The translations under genes were made by a program, and so were the position numbers. A stretch of DNA of 39,066 nt from Oligoflexales bacterium (GTDB lineage Bacteria; Bdellovibrionota_B; Oligoflexia; Oligoflexales; RGVZ01), in the NCBI GenBank assembly GCA_947476525.1, contig CANJQY010000007.1, positions 1 to 39,066 on the forward strand, in the 5' to 3' direction. Of this stretch, positions 1 through 8,737 are shown in pieces (within the stretch, counting starts at the first letter, position 1; every line of letters begins with the position of its first letter). Under the pieces are notes generated by a model. The model worked only from the letters and a program-made list of their open reading frames with translations, was not told the origin of the DNA and did not search any database.

Positions 1-149
1 CTTAGGTCAGTTTCCTAATTTAATTGAATTTTTGGTTACTGTCTTCGGCTGATGAAGGTTACGCCACCTTTCTTCTCAAACACAAGATTTAGATATATCT
101 TCAGATTTTCTTAATTAGTGGTATTATTTCCTGCACGGCCCCAAAGGAA

Positions 150-2066
150 TTGAATCATCTCCTCTCAAACAAGGTGAATAGACAAGTGAGTCAACCCATT
201 TCTTCAAGTAAAAATCATATTACTCTTACAATCGCAGCTTTAGGAGTTGTATTTGGCGATATTGGCACGAGCCCGCTCTATGCAATGCGTGAATGCTTTT
301 CTGGAGCCCACGGTGTGGCATTGACGCCAAGCAACATTTTAGGAGTACTGTCGCTCATTCTCTGGTCTTTAATATTCATTGTATCAATCAAGTATTTACT
401 TTTTGTCATGCGCGCAGACAATAAAGGCGAAGGTGGAATCCTTTCGTTGATGGCTCTTTTGATTCCAAAGGAGACCAAGGTCAGAAGGTTTATCGATCCG
501 GTAGTTGCGATGGGTCTATTAGGAGCTGTTTTGCTTTACGGCGATGGTATCATTACACCAGCCATCACCATTCTCAGCGCAATCGAGGGTTTGAAAGTTT
601 TGACCCCGCTGTTTGAGCCTTACATAATTCTAGTATCCCTTGCAATTATTTGCATCTTATTTTTATTTCAGCACAAGGGTACCGCACACATCGGTAAAGT
701 GTTTGGTCCGATCATTTTGGTTTGGTTTTTCGTGTTGACTGCCATGGGAGTGCTGGGAGTCGCTAAGAATTTAGGAGTATTTTCTGCCTTGAATCCAATT
801 CACGGATTTCATTTTTTATTGGACAACGGATTTCACGGTTTCGTGGTATTAGGCAGCGTTTTTCTGGTCGTAACCGGTGGAGAAGCTCTGTACGCCGATA
901 TGGGCCATTTTGGTTTGGTGCCTATTCGACTTGGATGGTTTTATGTCGCGCTTCCTGCGTTGATGATAAATTATTTTGGACAAGGAGCCCTTCTATTGAG
1001 CGATCCTTCTGCGATCAAAAACCCCTTCTTTGCACTCGCCCCGAACTCGCTGCTGTACCCACTCGTGGGCTTGTCCACTGCTGCGGCTGTGATTGCGTCT
1101 CAAGCTCTTATCACAGGTGCGTTCTCGCTGACTCAGCAAGCGGTGAACCTCGGTTTTTTGCCGCGCTTGCAGATCAGACATACATCTGCTGACGAAAGGG
1201 GACAAATTTATATCCCAATCGTCAACTGGGCTCTAATGATCGGAACCATTTTTGTAGTTTTGATGTTTAAGAGTTCTAGTGCACTGGCATCTGCCTACGG
1301 AATCGCTGTCACAGGAACAATGGCCATTACATCGATACTAACTTGCATTGTGGCGCGCAAACTCTGGCACTGGAATCTTGCGGTAGTAGTGTCGATAGGT
1401 ACAGCATTTATTTTGGTCGATCTTGCGTTTCTAGGCGCCAATGCACTTAAGATCGTCGAAGGTGGCTGGTTTCCATTGTTGCTGGGTGCTGTTTTATTCA
1501 CAGTAATGACAACATGGAAACGAGGCCGTCAAATCCTCACAAATAGACTTGTGATGGCGACAAAACCCATCGAACGATTTGTGGCTGAAACAGCTCCCTT
1601 GGCAAGACTCCGAGTTCCTGGCGTTGCTGTTATATTGACAGGAAAATCTGAAGGCACTCCGCTACCATTGATTCATAATTTCAAAATTAATAGTGTGATC
1701 CATGAACATGTCATCCTTCTGACGATAGTCACTGATGAAGTGGCACATACGGATTTAGCAGAGCAGATGTCAGTTGAGTCGTTAGGAGCCAATTTCTACC
1801 GAGTCATTGCGAAGTACGGTTTCATGGATTCACCAAATGTCCCCGAAGTCCTGCGCAAATGTAAAGACAAAGATATCCCCGTGGATCCCACATCCGCTAT
1901 TTACATTATCGGCAGAGAGACGCTCATCGCTACCGAAGTCCCAGGAATGGCTCTGTGGCGCGAACACCTGTTTGCCTTCATGACACGCAACGCTCAGGGC
2001 GCCATGGCCTATTTCCATTTACCACCCAAACAGGTCATTGAAATTGGGGTCCAGGTCAGACTTTAA
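150..2066 (+). CDS. kup: KUP-family potassium uptake protein
   Basis: 638 aa; N-terminal ALGVVFGDIGTSPLYA and GEGGILSLMALL / YGDGIITPAITILSAIEGL motifs typical of Kup; TTG start preceded by AAAGGA. Confidence 0.95.
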   Translation: MNHLLSNKVNRQVSQPISSSKNHITLTIAALGVVFGDIGTSPLYAMRECFSGAHGVALTPSNILGVLSLILWSLIFIVSIKYLLFVMRADNKGEGGILSLMALLIPKETKVRRFIDPVVAMGLLGAVLLYGDGIITPAITILSAIEGLKVLTPLFEPYIILVSLAIICILFLFQHKGTAHIGKVFGPIILVWFFVLTAMGVLGVAKNLGVFSALNPIHGFHFLLDNGFHGFVVLGSVFLVVTGGEALYADMGHFGLVPIRLGWFYVALPALMINYFGQGALLLSDPSAIKNPFFALAPNSLLYPLVGLSTAAAVIASQALITGAFSLTQQAVNLGFLPRLQIRHTSADERGQIYIPIVNWALMIGTIFVVLMFKSSSALASAYGIAVTGTMAITSILTCIVARKLWHWNLAVVVSIGTAFILVDLAFLGANALKIVEGGWFPLLLGAVLFTVMTTWKRGRQILTNRLVMATKPIERFVAETAPLARLRVPGVAVILTGKSEGTPLPLIHNFKINSVIHEHVILLTIVTDEVAHTDLAEQMSVESLGANFYRVIAKYGFMDSPNVPEVLRKCKDKDIPVDPTSAIYIIGRETLIATEVPGMALWREHLFAFMTRNAQGAMAYFHLPPKQVIEIGVQVRL

Positions 2067-2081
2067 TTTACTGACTAATTT

Positions 2082-3290
2082 TTACGGTGTCAAAAAAGAG
2101 GTCACCTTAAACTCGACATCATCTGCAGATTTTAAATACACTTGGGCATTTGCTTGCTCAGTTGACACGACATTTATCATACCGTTTGCGACAACTTGAA
2201 TTGATTTTTTCTCGTGATAATTTCTCACCACTCCGGGAGCTTCTACGGCTTCATCCCAAGCCTTTTTTGCCTTTGCGGAAATGGCCATAAATATTTCCCC
2301 AAACGAATCATCACTGGTAGAAGCGCTTGGAAAGAATGTCATATTGCGCCCAACGCCGTTACCGTCGACGACACGTACCGCATAGACATCGACAGATATT
2401 GCTGGACTTTTATCAAACTTAACCAAATGCCCCACCACAGCACGCGTAGTCCCATGGCAATTAATCAGTGGATCTACGATTGTAATTGCCTGTTCGAAGT
2501 TTTCATCCGTTTGAAAATGGGGTGGTCTCCCCTCTTTTCCTTGAACCACACGAACATTGACATCGACGATGTCACCTTTAAAAAGACCTTTAGCGACTGC
2601 GGAATGTTTGCTTCTCACGGCAATTGGCATCATGAAGTTGTCTTTTTCAAGTACGATTGCATAGCCATAGGTCTCAGATGCTACGAGGGCATGAATTTGA
2701 CCAAACACGCGAAAATTTTTGACGCCTTTTAATGTCGCCGCATCAAAACTATATTCGTTGTCAGTCGACTTATCATAAGGTGTCAGAATGGTGATTTCAG
2801 AAATAATCAGGTGTTTAATCGGGCTTTTGTTATCTAAAAGAGTTCCTCTAAGGCGCACCTTATCATGGCGATTTAGTGTTTCAAATTGCTTCCAAATTTC
2901 TGGGGTTGCGCCAACTAGCGAGAATTGTTCCGCCTGAAAAAATGCCATAGGATTACCGGGTTCCACTTTGCGGTAGGTAAACAGATACTGTTTGTAGGAT
3001 GGCACGGCTCCGTGAATCCACCCAACAAAACCGTCGGCACTGGCGAGTTTGTCACTAATGAACTTATCTTCAAAGGTATAAGGGGGAGTAGGATCTTGCG
3101 CGGTTGCAGGGCGCACGTCGCCACAATATTTTGATTTTGAATAGTCGGACGCATCCACAGACAAATTAAGGCCCATCGGCTTTGTGACGATGTCGCGAAC
3201 TGGCTCTTTCGCCTTACGAAATTTACCACAGCCGACTGAGGCTGCCACTACGGATACTGACACGAGGATTTGAGCTATATTAATACGCAT
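2082..3290 (-). CDS. hypothetical lipoprotein
   Basis: 402 aa; signal peptide with lipobox-like VAASVGC; no family recognised. Confidence 0.75.
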   Translation of the reverse strand: MRINIAQILVSVSVVAASVGCGKFRKAKEPVRDIVTKPMGLNLSVDASDYSKSKYCGDVRPATAQDPTPPYTFEDKFISDKLASADGFVGWIHGAVPSYKQYLFTYRKVEPGNPMAFFQAEQFSLVGATPEIWKQFETLNRHDKVRLRGTLLDNKSPIKHLIISEITILTPYDKSTDNEYSFDAATLKGVKNFRVFGQIHALVASETYGYAIVLEKDNFMMPIAVRSKHSAVAKGLFKGDIVDVNVRVVQGKEGRPPHFQTDENFEQAITIVDPLINCHGTTRAVVGHLVKFDKSPAISVDVYAVRVVDGNGVGRNMTFFPSASTSDDSFGEIFMAISAKAKKAWDEAVEAPGVVRNYHEKKSIQVVANGMINVVSTEQANAQVYLKSADDVEFKVTSFLTP

Positions 3291-3552
3291 AAAATCTCCA
3301 AAAATTGTTCGTTCGGTCCATTTAAATTTTCCATACTCACAGCAATGTTTAGGAGAGTTATCATCATCCCTAGCAACTTACAAGAAACAAGGTGCAATTA
3401 CTTCTAGAACTATCGCTTGGTGCGTGATTTAATACTAATTTGGTGGCAAGCTACAAGTTTTTATGGATATCACACACCTCGGACACACCATCCACCTTCG
3501 TCTCGATGATATCTATTTTTTGCCTTGAGTTAATTTAGAAAGTGTTGTTTCG

Positions 3553-4053
3553 ATGCCTAATAAAAATCTCAATAGAAAAATACTCCTTCGCGATCTTTTG
3601 CTTGCAGCCCTCGACGAAAATTGCGCCATGTTAGATTTGACGGTTTGTGCTGCCGTCGATGCGGCGACCAACACAGAAAGTAAACCTGAAAACAAGTACG
3701 ATACGCGCGCTCTTGAAGCCTCCTACCTCGCTGGGGCTCAGCGCGAACGCCTCAATGAAGCCAAGGGAATGCGCCGAGTCCTCGCTTCCACTGAACTGAG
3801 ATCTTTTGACGAAGGTACGCCCATTGCCTCCACCGCCGTGGTTGAATTGGAGTGCGACGGCATTCATTCATCGTGTTTCCTACTGCCGTTTGCGGCAGGC
3901 TTCAGTCTGCCGCAAGACTCCACCACGACAGTCCACACAGTGTCGCTTCAATCCCCACTCGGCCAGGGCCTTGTTGGCAAATTTATAGGAGACTCGTTCA
4001 CTATTTCAATTGCTGGCAAAGATAAAATTTACGAAATTATTTTCTGTTATTAG
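3553..4053 (+). CDS. GreA/GreB C-terminal-domain-like protein
   Basis: 166 aa; C-terminal half has TPIASTAVVEL...QSPLGQGLVGKFIGDSFTI, resembling the FKBP-like GreA/B C-domain (SPLGxALLGKxxGD). Confidence 0.6.
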   Translation: MPNKNLNRKILLRDLLLAALDENCAMLDLTVCAAVDAATNTESKPENKYDTRALEASYLAGAQRERLNEAKGMRRVLASTELRSFDEGTPIASTAVVELECDGIHSSCFLLPFAAGFSLPQDSTTTVHTVSLQSPLGQGLVGKFIGDSFTISIAGKDKIYEIIFCY

Positions 4054-4109
4054 AGACAATGATCCGTCGCCGGAGACCGATCTCCTGACCGGAACCATCT
4101 CACCATTAC

Positions 4110-4128
4110 CTGTCAGGTAAATTGACAG
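4110..4128. promoter_or_regulatory. putative sigma-54 upstream activator site, CTGTCA-N7-TGACAG
   Basis: Perfect 6-bp arm inverted repeat CTGTCA GGTAAAT TGACAG, about 103 bp upstream of the -24 element at 4222; same arms and spacing recur at 14746-14764. Confidence 0.5.
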
Positions 4129-4219
4129 TTTGTACGGAAGTCCAACCATAATCCAGCGCATCGTCTGTTTAACAGCCCTATATTACAGGCATTTTAAATG
4201 CATTTGCATCCACCCCGCC

Positions 4220-4237
4220 TTGGCACGGCTCGTGCAT
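4220..4237 (+). promoter_or_regulatory. putative sigma-54 (-24/-12) promoter
   Basis: TTGGCACGGCTCGTGCAT: GG and GC separated by exactly 10 nt, TGGCACG perfect -24 box. Confidence 0.65.
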
Positions 4238-4249
4238 ATTGGAACTCAT

Positions 4250-4266
4250 CTAATCTTTCAGATTAG
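4250..4266 (+). other. hairpin at predicted 5' end of the sigma-54 transcript
   Basis: CTAATCT TTC AGATTAG perfect inverted repeat starting a few nt after the predicted start site (about 4247). Confidence 0.45.
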
Positions 4267-4304
4267 TGAAGTAGTTCGGCGGTTTTCACTTTGAATCAAT
4301 AAAA

Positions 4305-4484
4305 ATGACATCCTTTGAAACAGTCAAATTTAGATTCATCTCTTTTCCCCTTTGTTGCCCTTCTGTTGCCGCTCACCCCGCTCCCGTCACTAATCAGCCG
4401 GGCTACTTTCCTCCTCCCTCTCGTCGTCGGTCCATTGTTGGTCCCGACTATTGCCTGCCTAGAGCTTCGGCGAAACACTTCTAA
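4305..4484 (+). CDS. possible small ORF (59 aa) or non-coding transcript downstream of the sigma-54 promoter
   Basis: ATG ACA TCC TTT ... TTC TAA, MTSFETVKFRFISFPLCCPSVAAHPAPVTNQPGYFPPPSRRRSIVGPDYCLPRASAKHF; falls under the 60-aa ORF cut-off; no clear Shine-Dalgarno. Confidence 0.25.
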   Translation: MTSFETVKFRFISFPLCCPSVAAHPAPVTNQPGYFPPPSRRRSIVGPDYCLPRASAKHF

Positions 4485-6528
4485 TAACATCCGCAAAACT
4501 TTGCTTTAAGCCATCATGATCACTTGCCCCGGAAAACGAAGCAAAACTTAGGACTATCGTATCTCCATGAGTTCTCGCAAGCACCATCGTCGGTGCATTT
4601 TTTGCGTCTGGCCATGATTTTATTATCGCCACGGCTGATGCTCCAAGCGCCGCGGAAATTGGTGTCCAGGTGGCCTCGTCAGCTGTTTTTTCAGCGAAAA
4701 TCTGTGCCGACTTTAGATCAATTCCCGCAGGAATCTGAGCCTCGCTCGTCGGTCCATCGCCCGCTTGTTGCCACAGTATTCCCTTTGAAAGTTTTCCACC
4801 CTTAATGCTAACTATAGCTCCGGAGCTAATGCCAACTTTTGCCGATACTTCGGCAATCCGCTGCAATGCTTTTTCCGGATCACTCGTCATTTGCATTTGA
4901 ACTAATGCGCGGTTTAACACTGTAATACCTGCGTGGGCGGATACTACTGCTGCTGGCTGAGCGATTGGAGCGATTGGAGCGATTGAAGCTTTTGCAACTT
5001 CAGCAGCACCAGGAACATCATCCATTGGGGTATCTTCTTGCATACCTAATGGTTCGTTATCGAGGCTTGGCAGCATCGAGGCGTCTGAGTCTTCTTGCAA
5101 GCCAGAAAAGTCTAAGGTTGGTTCATCGCCATCTGCTTTCATTTCATCCTCAAAAGCAGGTTGCTCGCCTGAAGCACCAAGACCAAGACCATCAATTCTC
5201 GGTTCATCTGGCTCGAAAAGGTCATCCTCTGATGGGACTTCTAACCCAACGTCTTCCACCCCACCCATGAGATCGTCACCGTCAAGCGCTAAGTTTTCAC
5301 TTGCGCCATCCAAAGCGGTGGTTGGCGTTTCATCATCCATTCCTGCCATGGATTCAAGAGAATTATCCGGCTCAGGATCTGCTTGAATTCCGAGGTCGAT
5401 GTCATCATCAAGTCCATCTGGAAGCGCACTTACAGCGCCAGCTACGCTTATTCCTGGATCAACGTCCACGTCCACGTCTACGTATTCTCCTAGATCGGCA
5501 CTTGCCGCAACGGCTCCGTCCAGACCACCTTCTAGGCCTCCGCCGATATCACTTTCAAGGCCACTGGCAATGTCATCAACGGGAAGTTCGGCAACAGAGA
5601 CTTCAACTTCCGATTCGTCATTTGCAACTGCTGGGGCTGCTACCGCTTTTGGAATCTCATTTCCGTCGTCGTCTAAATCAAAATCGATGGAGTTATCAAT
5701 TCCTGAAAAATCTTCCTCAGGTAAAGCCGCTTTCTGATAGGATACTGCACCTTGCGATTCGTCTTTTACAAACGCTGGTGTTGCTTCCTCTTTGGGGATC
5801 TCATTTCTATCGTCGTCTATATCAAAATCTTGGGAGTGATCAGGCTCAGATGCGGCCGCAGAATCGACCCATTCATCCTCGGAAGATCCTGACTCCTCCG
5901 CTCCACTATTCAACGATTGTTGAACTTCTATTTCTCCAACTTCGTTGGCACCGTCATCAGTATCTTCGGCCAAATCAGTTCCGTCAAAAGTGAATTCATA
6001 CTCTGATTCGTCATTCATGTTACGTTGTACTGGTTTTTGTTTCGTTTGGGACATTCGGCCATGGGTTTTAATAAACGACTCGAATCGGCTGTCGGCAATT
6101 TTCACGACTGCGCCAATCTCTTTTAATCCAAAATTGATCTGTGATTGGGTTGCAATGACAGGTCTAATTTGATAACCCGTAAAAAAGACCATTTGACTTA
6201 TGGCGTCCAGATCCGTGGGATCAACCATTGCTAAAACCAATGTTCCATCCTTTATGTGAAGAGGAAGAACCTCTAGCCAGGAGAGCACATGAAGTGGAGC
6301 AACATCCATAATTCTCAGGTCCAATTCTTGGAGAATATCTTTTTCTGCCTGACGGTAAGAAGTGTTCGACGTAAAAAGTGCGCTAAGTTCGACCTCATCC
6401 AAAAGGCCTAGCGCAAGAATACTTCGCGCAAAACTCCCATGGTGGTTGGCGCTTTCGCGTTTAATTAATTGCCGATCTGACGCCGATAGAATTCCCTCGC
6501 GCACCAACAATGAACCAAGACGAGACAT
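4459..6528 (-). CDS. MshEN (GspE N-terminal) domain protein with long acidic linker and GAF-like C-terminal region, no ATPase domain
   Basis: N-terminus MSRLGSLLVREGILSASDRQLIKRE matches the RLGxLLVxxGxL MshEN signature; acidic repeats; start at 6528 preferred over 6570. Confidence 0.75.
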   Translation of the reverse strand: MSRLGSLLVREGILSASDRQLIKRESANHHGSFARSILALGLLDEVELSALFTSNTSYRQAEKDILQELDLRIMDVAPLHVLSWLEVLPLHIKDGTLVLAMVDPTDLDAISQMVFFTGYQIRPVIATQSQINFGLKEIGAVVKIADSRFESFIKTHGRMSQTKQKPVQRNMNDESEYEFTFDGTDLAEDTDDGANEVGEIEVQQSLNSGAEESGSSEDEWVDSAAASEPDHSQDFDIDDDRNEIPKEEATPAFVKDESQGAVSYQKAALPEEDFSGIDNSIDFDLDDDGNEIPKAVAAPAVANDESEVEVSVAELPVDDIASGLESDIGGGLEGGLDGAVAASADLGEYVDVDVDVDPGISVAGAVSALPDGLDDDIDLGIQADPEPDNSLESMAGMDDETPTTALDGASENLALDGDDLMGGVEDVGLEVPSEDDLFEPDEPRIDGLGLGASGEQPAFEDEMKADGDEPTLDFSGLQEDSDASMLPSLDNEPLGMQEDTPMDDVPGAAEVAKASIAPIAPIAQPAAVVSAHAGITVLNRALVQMQMTSDPEKALQRIAEVSAKVGISSGAIVSIKGGKLSKGILWQQAGDGPTSEAQIPAGIDLKSAQIFAEKTADEATWTPISAALGASAVAIIKSWPDAKNAPTMVLARTHGDTIVLSFASFSGASDHDGLKQSFADVIRSVSPKL

Positions 6529-6532
6529 GTTG

Positions 6533-6542
6533 CCCCCCCCCC
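6533..6542 (-). repeat. G10 homopolymer at the ribosome-binding site of the MshEN gene
   Basis: + strand TTGCCCCCCCCCCTTAC; on the minus strand GGGGGGGGGG-CAAC-ATG. Confidence 0.9.
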
Positions 6543-6601
6543 TTACTAAATTTGACTGCAAATTAGGCAATACCTGCTATTTGTTTAATTTTATCACATT
6601 G

Positions 6602-6629
6602 TTGGTCAAAGCTGCTGTTTCTGTATAAA
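6602..6629 (+). promoter_or_regulatory. possible sigma-70 promoter for the yfgM/bamB-like pair
   Basis: TTGGTC-N16-TATAAA upstream of the CDS at 6732. Confidence 0.35.
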
Positions 6630-6656
6630 AGTTGTTGTGAATCAGATCATTGACTG

Positions 6657-6691
6657 GCACCATGAAACGGTGCAGCGTCAAAGTACGCTGC
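6657..6691 (+). other. tandem hairpins in 5' UTR
   Basis: GCACC-ATGAAAC-GGTGC (6657-6673) and GCAGCGT-CAAAGT-ACGCTGC (6672-6691). Confidence 0.5.
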
Positions 6692-6731
6692 TGAATCTAT
6701 TAGTATTTTAATTTATTTTTGAGGTTTCATC

Positions 6732-7559
6732 ATGGCTGGACACAAACAAATTGAACAAGCGCTCAAACGCCCCGACAACTTTCAGGACAACATCCTAAGG
6801 GCCATAGCTTATGTCAAAGAAAATAAGCAGCGAGCCTTTATGATCATGTCACCTCTGCTAGCAGTATGTATCGTTGGATATGCGGTATTCTCATGGAGCA
6901 GCCGGCAGGCGGCGAATCGACGTGGTGAAGTATCTAAAATAGGCGCCGTGCAAGCAAAAGAAGTCGCAAGTTTGGACAAAGCACGCGCAGACCTTCAAAA
7001 ACAAATTGACGATCTGCGCGCGACAAAGCCTAGTGCTGACGGCAAAAAAACTGAGATCTCTGCGGAAGATCTAGTGACCGTTACGAAATTGGAATTGCAA
7101 ATCTCTACCCTCAAACCGGACAAATCAAAATCCACAGCTGAATATAAAAAATTCTACGACGCAAACACATTGAATCAAGAAGGTTGGATGGCTGGACTTT
7201 CTTGGGCCGGCGTACAATTGGAGGAAGGTAAGGCTGCAGACGCACGCACTGTAGCTGAAGCCATTTCAAAAGCCAGCACTTCAAATAATTTCTATCAAAC
7301 CGTGTCACGCATGATGCTTATTGGAATTATGGAAGATGCTTCTGAGTTCGATGCTGCGATTAAAGAAAGCGACGTAATTATTAGCCTAGCCTCTGATGAA
7401 ACTAAACCAATGGCGCTGTTGGCGAAGGGCCGCCTTCAGTATTTTAAAAAGTCTTTTCCTGAAGCTCGCCTGGCGTTGAAAGAACTGATCGAAAAATTCG
7501 CCACCTCGTCCGAAGCCTCGACAGCGCGCAGCCTCATAGCGGCGATGGGTCCCGCTTAA
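6732..7559 (+). CDS. YfgM-like TPR membrane-anchored protein
   Basis: 275 aa; single N-terminal TM segment then coiled-coil/TPR-like C-terminus; immediately upstream of a BamB-like gene, as in yfgM-bamB. Confidence 0.6.
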   Translation: MAGHKQIEQALKRPDNFQDNILRAIAYVKENKQRAFMIMSPLLAVCIVGYAVFSWSSRQAANRRGEVSKIGAVQAKEVASLDKARADLQKQIDDLRATKPSADGKKTEISAEDLVTVTKLELQISTLKPDKSKSTAEYKKFYDANTLNQEGWMAGLSWAGVQLEEGKAADARTVAEAISKASTSNNFYQTVSRMMLIGIMEDASEFDAAIKESDVIISLASDETKPMALLAKGRLQYFKKSFPEARLALKELIEKFATSSEASTARSLIAAMGPA

Positions 7560-7588
7560 GGTCTTTCAACAGTATACTTGGAGCTAAA

Positions 7589-8707
7589 ATGCTTAGGCCA
7601 AAACACATGCACACGATCGCACTTATGATGATAAACCTCTGTTTATCATCATCGCAAAGTGTACTGGGTGCGCCACTGCCGCTTAAGCCGTTTCGGCTTG
7701 GAGTGATCGCCATGAATCGCGAACTGAACCAAGTTAAGCCGCTTGCAGAATCGGACCCAGGTGGCTTTGTCCTTCAAGGCAGCGTCGTCATAGGAAGCTA
7801 CAACGCCTCGACAATTCGCGCTTACAACATCGATTCTCGAAAAAATAAATGGTGGTTTGCCACCGACGGAGAAATGACCGCTCCGCCATTAGTTATCGAA
7901 AACACTCTATTTTTTGCGACTCGGTCTGGCCAATTATCGGCCCTAAACATTAGCACTGGCAAAGCTATTTGGAATACCGAACTTGAATCATACATCGATC
8001 GTCCTTTGACTTTTTCCAATGGAGTTATTTACGCCGTGACCACCGGACAGGTCGCCTACGCCGTCGATGGGCTCACAGGAAAACGTCTTTGGGTACACGA
8101 TGCGGGATTTCCTGACAAGATAACCGTGCGACGGGCCCCGGCCGCGATCGTCCAAGACGGTCGGTTAATCATCGGCCTGACCTCTGGCGACATCCTTGCT
8201 TTAAAACTTGAGGACGGTAAACAAGTTTGGAAGTATAATCCTTTTTATCAAGAAACTCGCTTCAATGACTTTGTCGGTGAATTGATTGTTCACAATGGAA
8301 AGCTGCTTATAAGCCGCTACGACGGCCTCATTGCGCTCGTATCCGTCGGCCAAGAACGTCAGGTTATTTGGCAAGACCGGCAGACATCGGCTTCAACATC
8401 TACGTTTCGGGCAGGGCGATATTACGTCGGTCTAACGAACGGGGAAATCATCGCTTACGACGCAACGTCTGGCCGTGTTAGCTGGCGAACTCAATTGGCG
8501 ACGACACCTGCATTCATGGTAGCTAGTGAAACCGGAGTTTATGTTATCGGTAACAGCGGCCGCATTTCGGCGTTAGACATCGCCACTGGAGTGGCCCTCT
8601 GGTATGACGATCTCGGTAGCCGAATTGCAACCGCACCAATTATTTCTGGGAATAAAATGTTTGTAGCCAGTGGGTTACATAATCTTTACGGTTACTTGAT
8701 TAAATAA
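7589..8707 (+). CDS. BamB-like PQQ beta-propeller protein
   Basis: 372 aa with repeated PQQ-type blades (ALNISTGKAIWNTEL, ALKLEDGKQVWKYN, AYDATSGRVSWRTQL, ALDIATGVALWYDDL). Confidence 0.8.
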   Translation: MLRPKHMHTIALMMINLCLSSSQSVLGAPLPLKPFRLGVIAMNRELNQVKPLAESDPGGFVLQGSVVIGSYNASTIRAYNIDSRKNKWWFATDGEMTAPPLVIENTLFFATRSGQLSALNISTGKAIWNTELESYIDRPLTFSNGVIYAVTTGQVAYAVDGLTGKRLWVHDAGFPDKITVRRAPAAIVQDGRLIIGLTSGDILALKLEDGKQVWKYNPFYQETRFNDFVGELIVHNGKLLISRYDGLIALVSVGQERQVIWQDRQTSASTSTFRAGRYYVGLTNGEIIAYDATSGRVSWRTQLATTPAFMVASETGVYVIGNSGRISALDIATGVALWYDDLGSRIATAPIISGNKMFVASGLHNLYGYLIK

Positions 8708-8737
8708 TTAGTCTCTGCCGCGAAAGCGCCAGAGACG
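8703..8737. repeat. 35-bp exact dispersed repeat containing a GNRA-capped hairpin (copy 1)
   Basis: AATAATTAGTCTCTGCCGCGAAAGCGCCAGAGACG; identical copy at 9972-10006; GTCTCTG-C-CGC-GAAA-GCG-C-CAGAGAC. Confidence 0.85.

Noticed and set aside
1-149. c-di-AMP (ydaO-type) riboswitch upstream of kup
   Set aside because: No recognisable conserved ydaO motifs in the short leader; cannot be supported by eye
2214-2732. 172-aa + strand ORF opposite the lipoprotein gene
   Set aside because: Antisense to a gene with signal peptide and lipobox; no domain features
5301-5993. 230-aa + strand ORF antisense to the MshEN gene
   Set aside because: Leu/Arg/His-rich shadow of the acidic repeat gene; artefact of codon composition
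6655-6673. TGGCACCATGAAACGGTGC as a sigma-54 promoter
   Set aside because: GG-N10 is followed by CG, not GC; better explained as a hairpin
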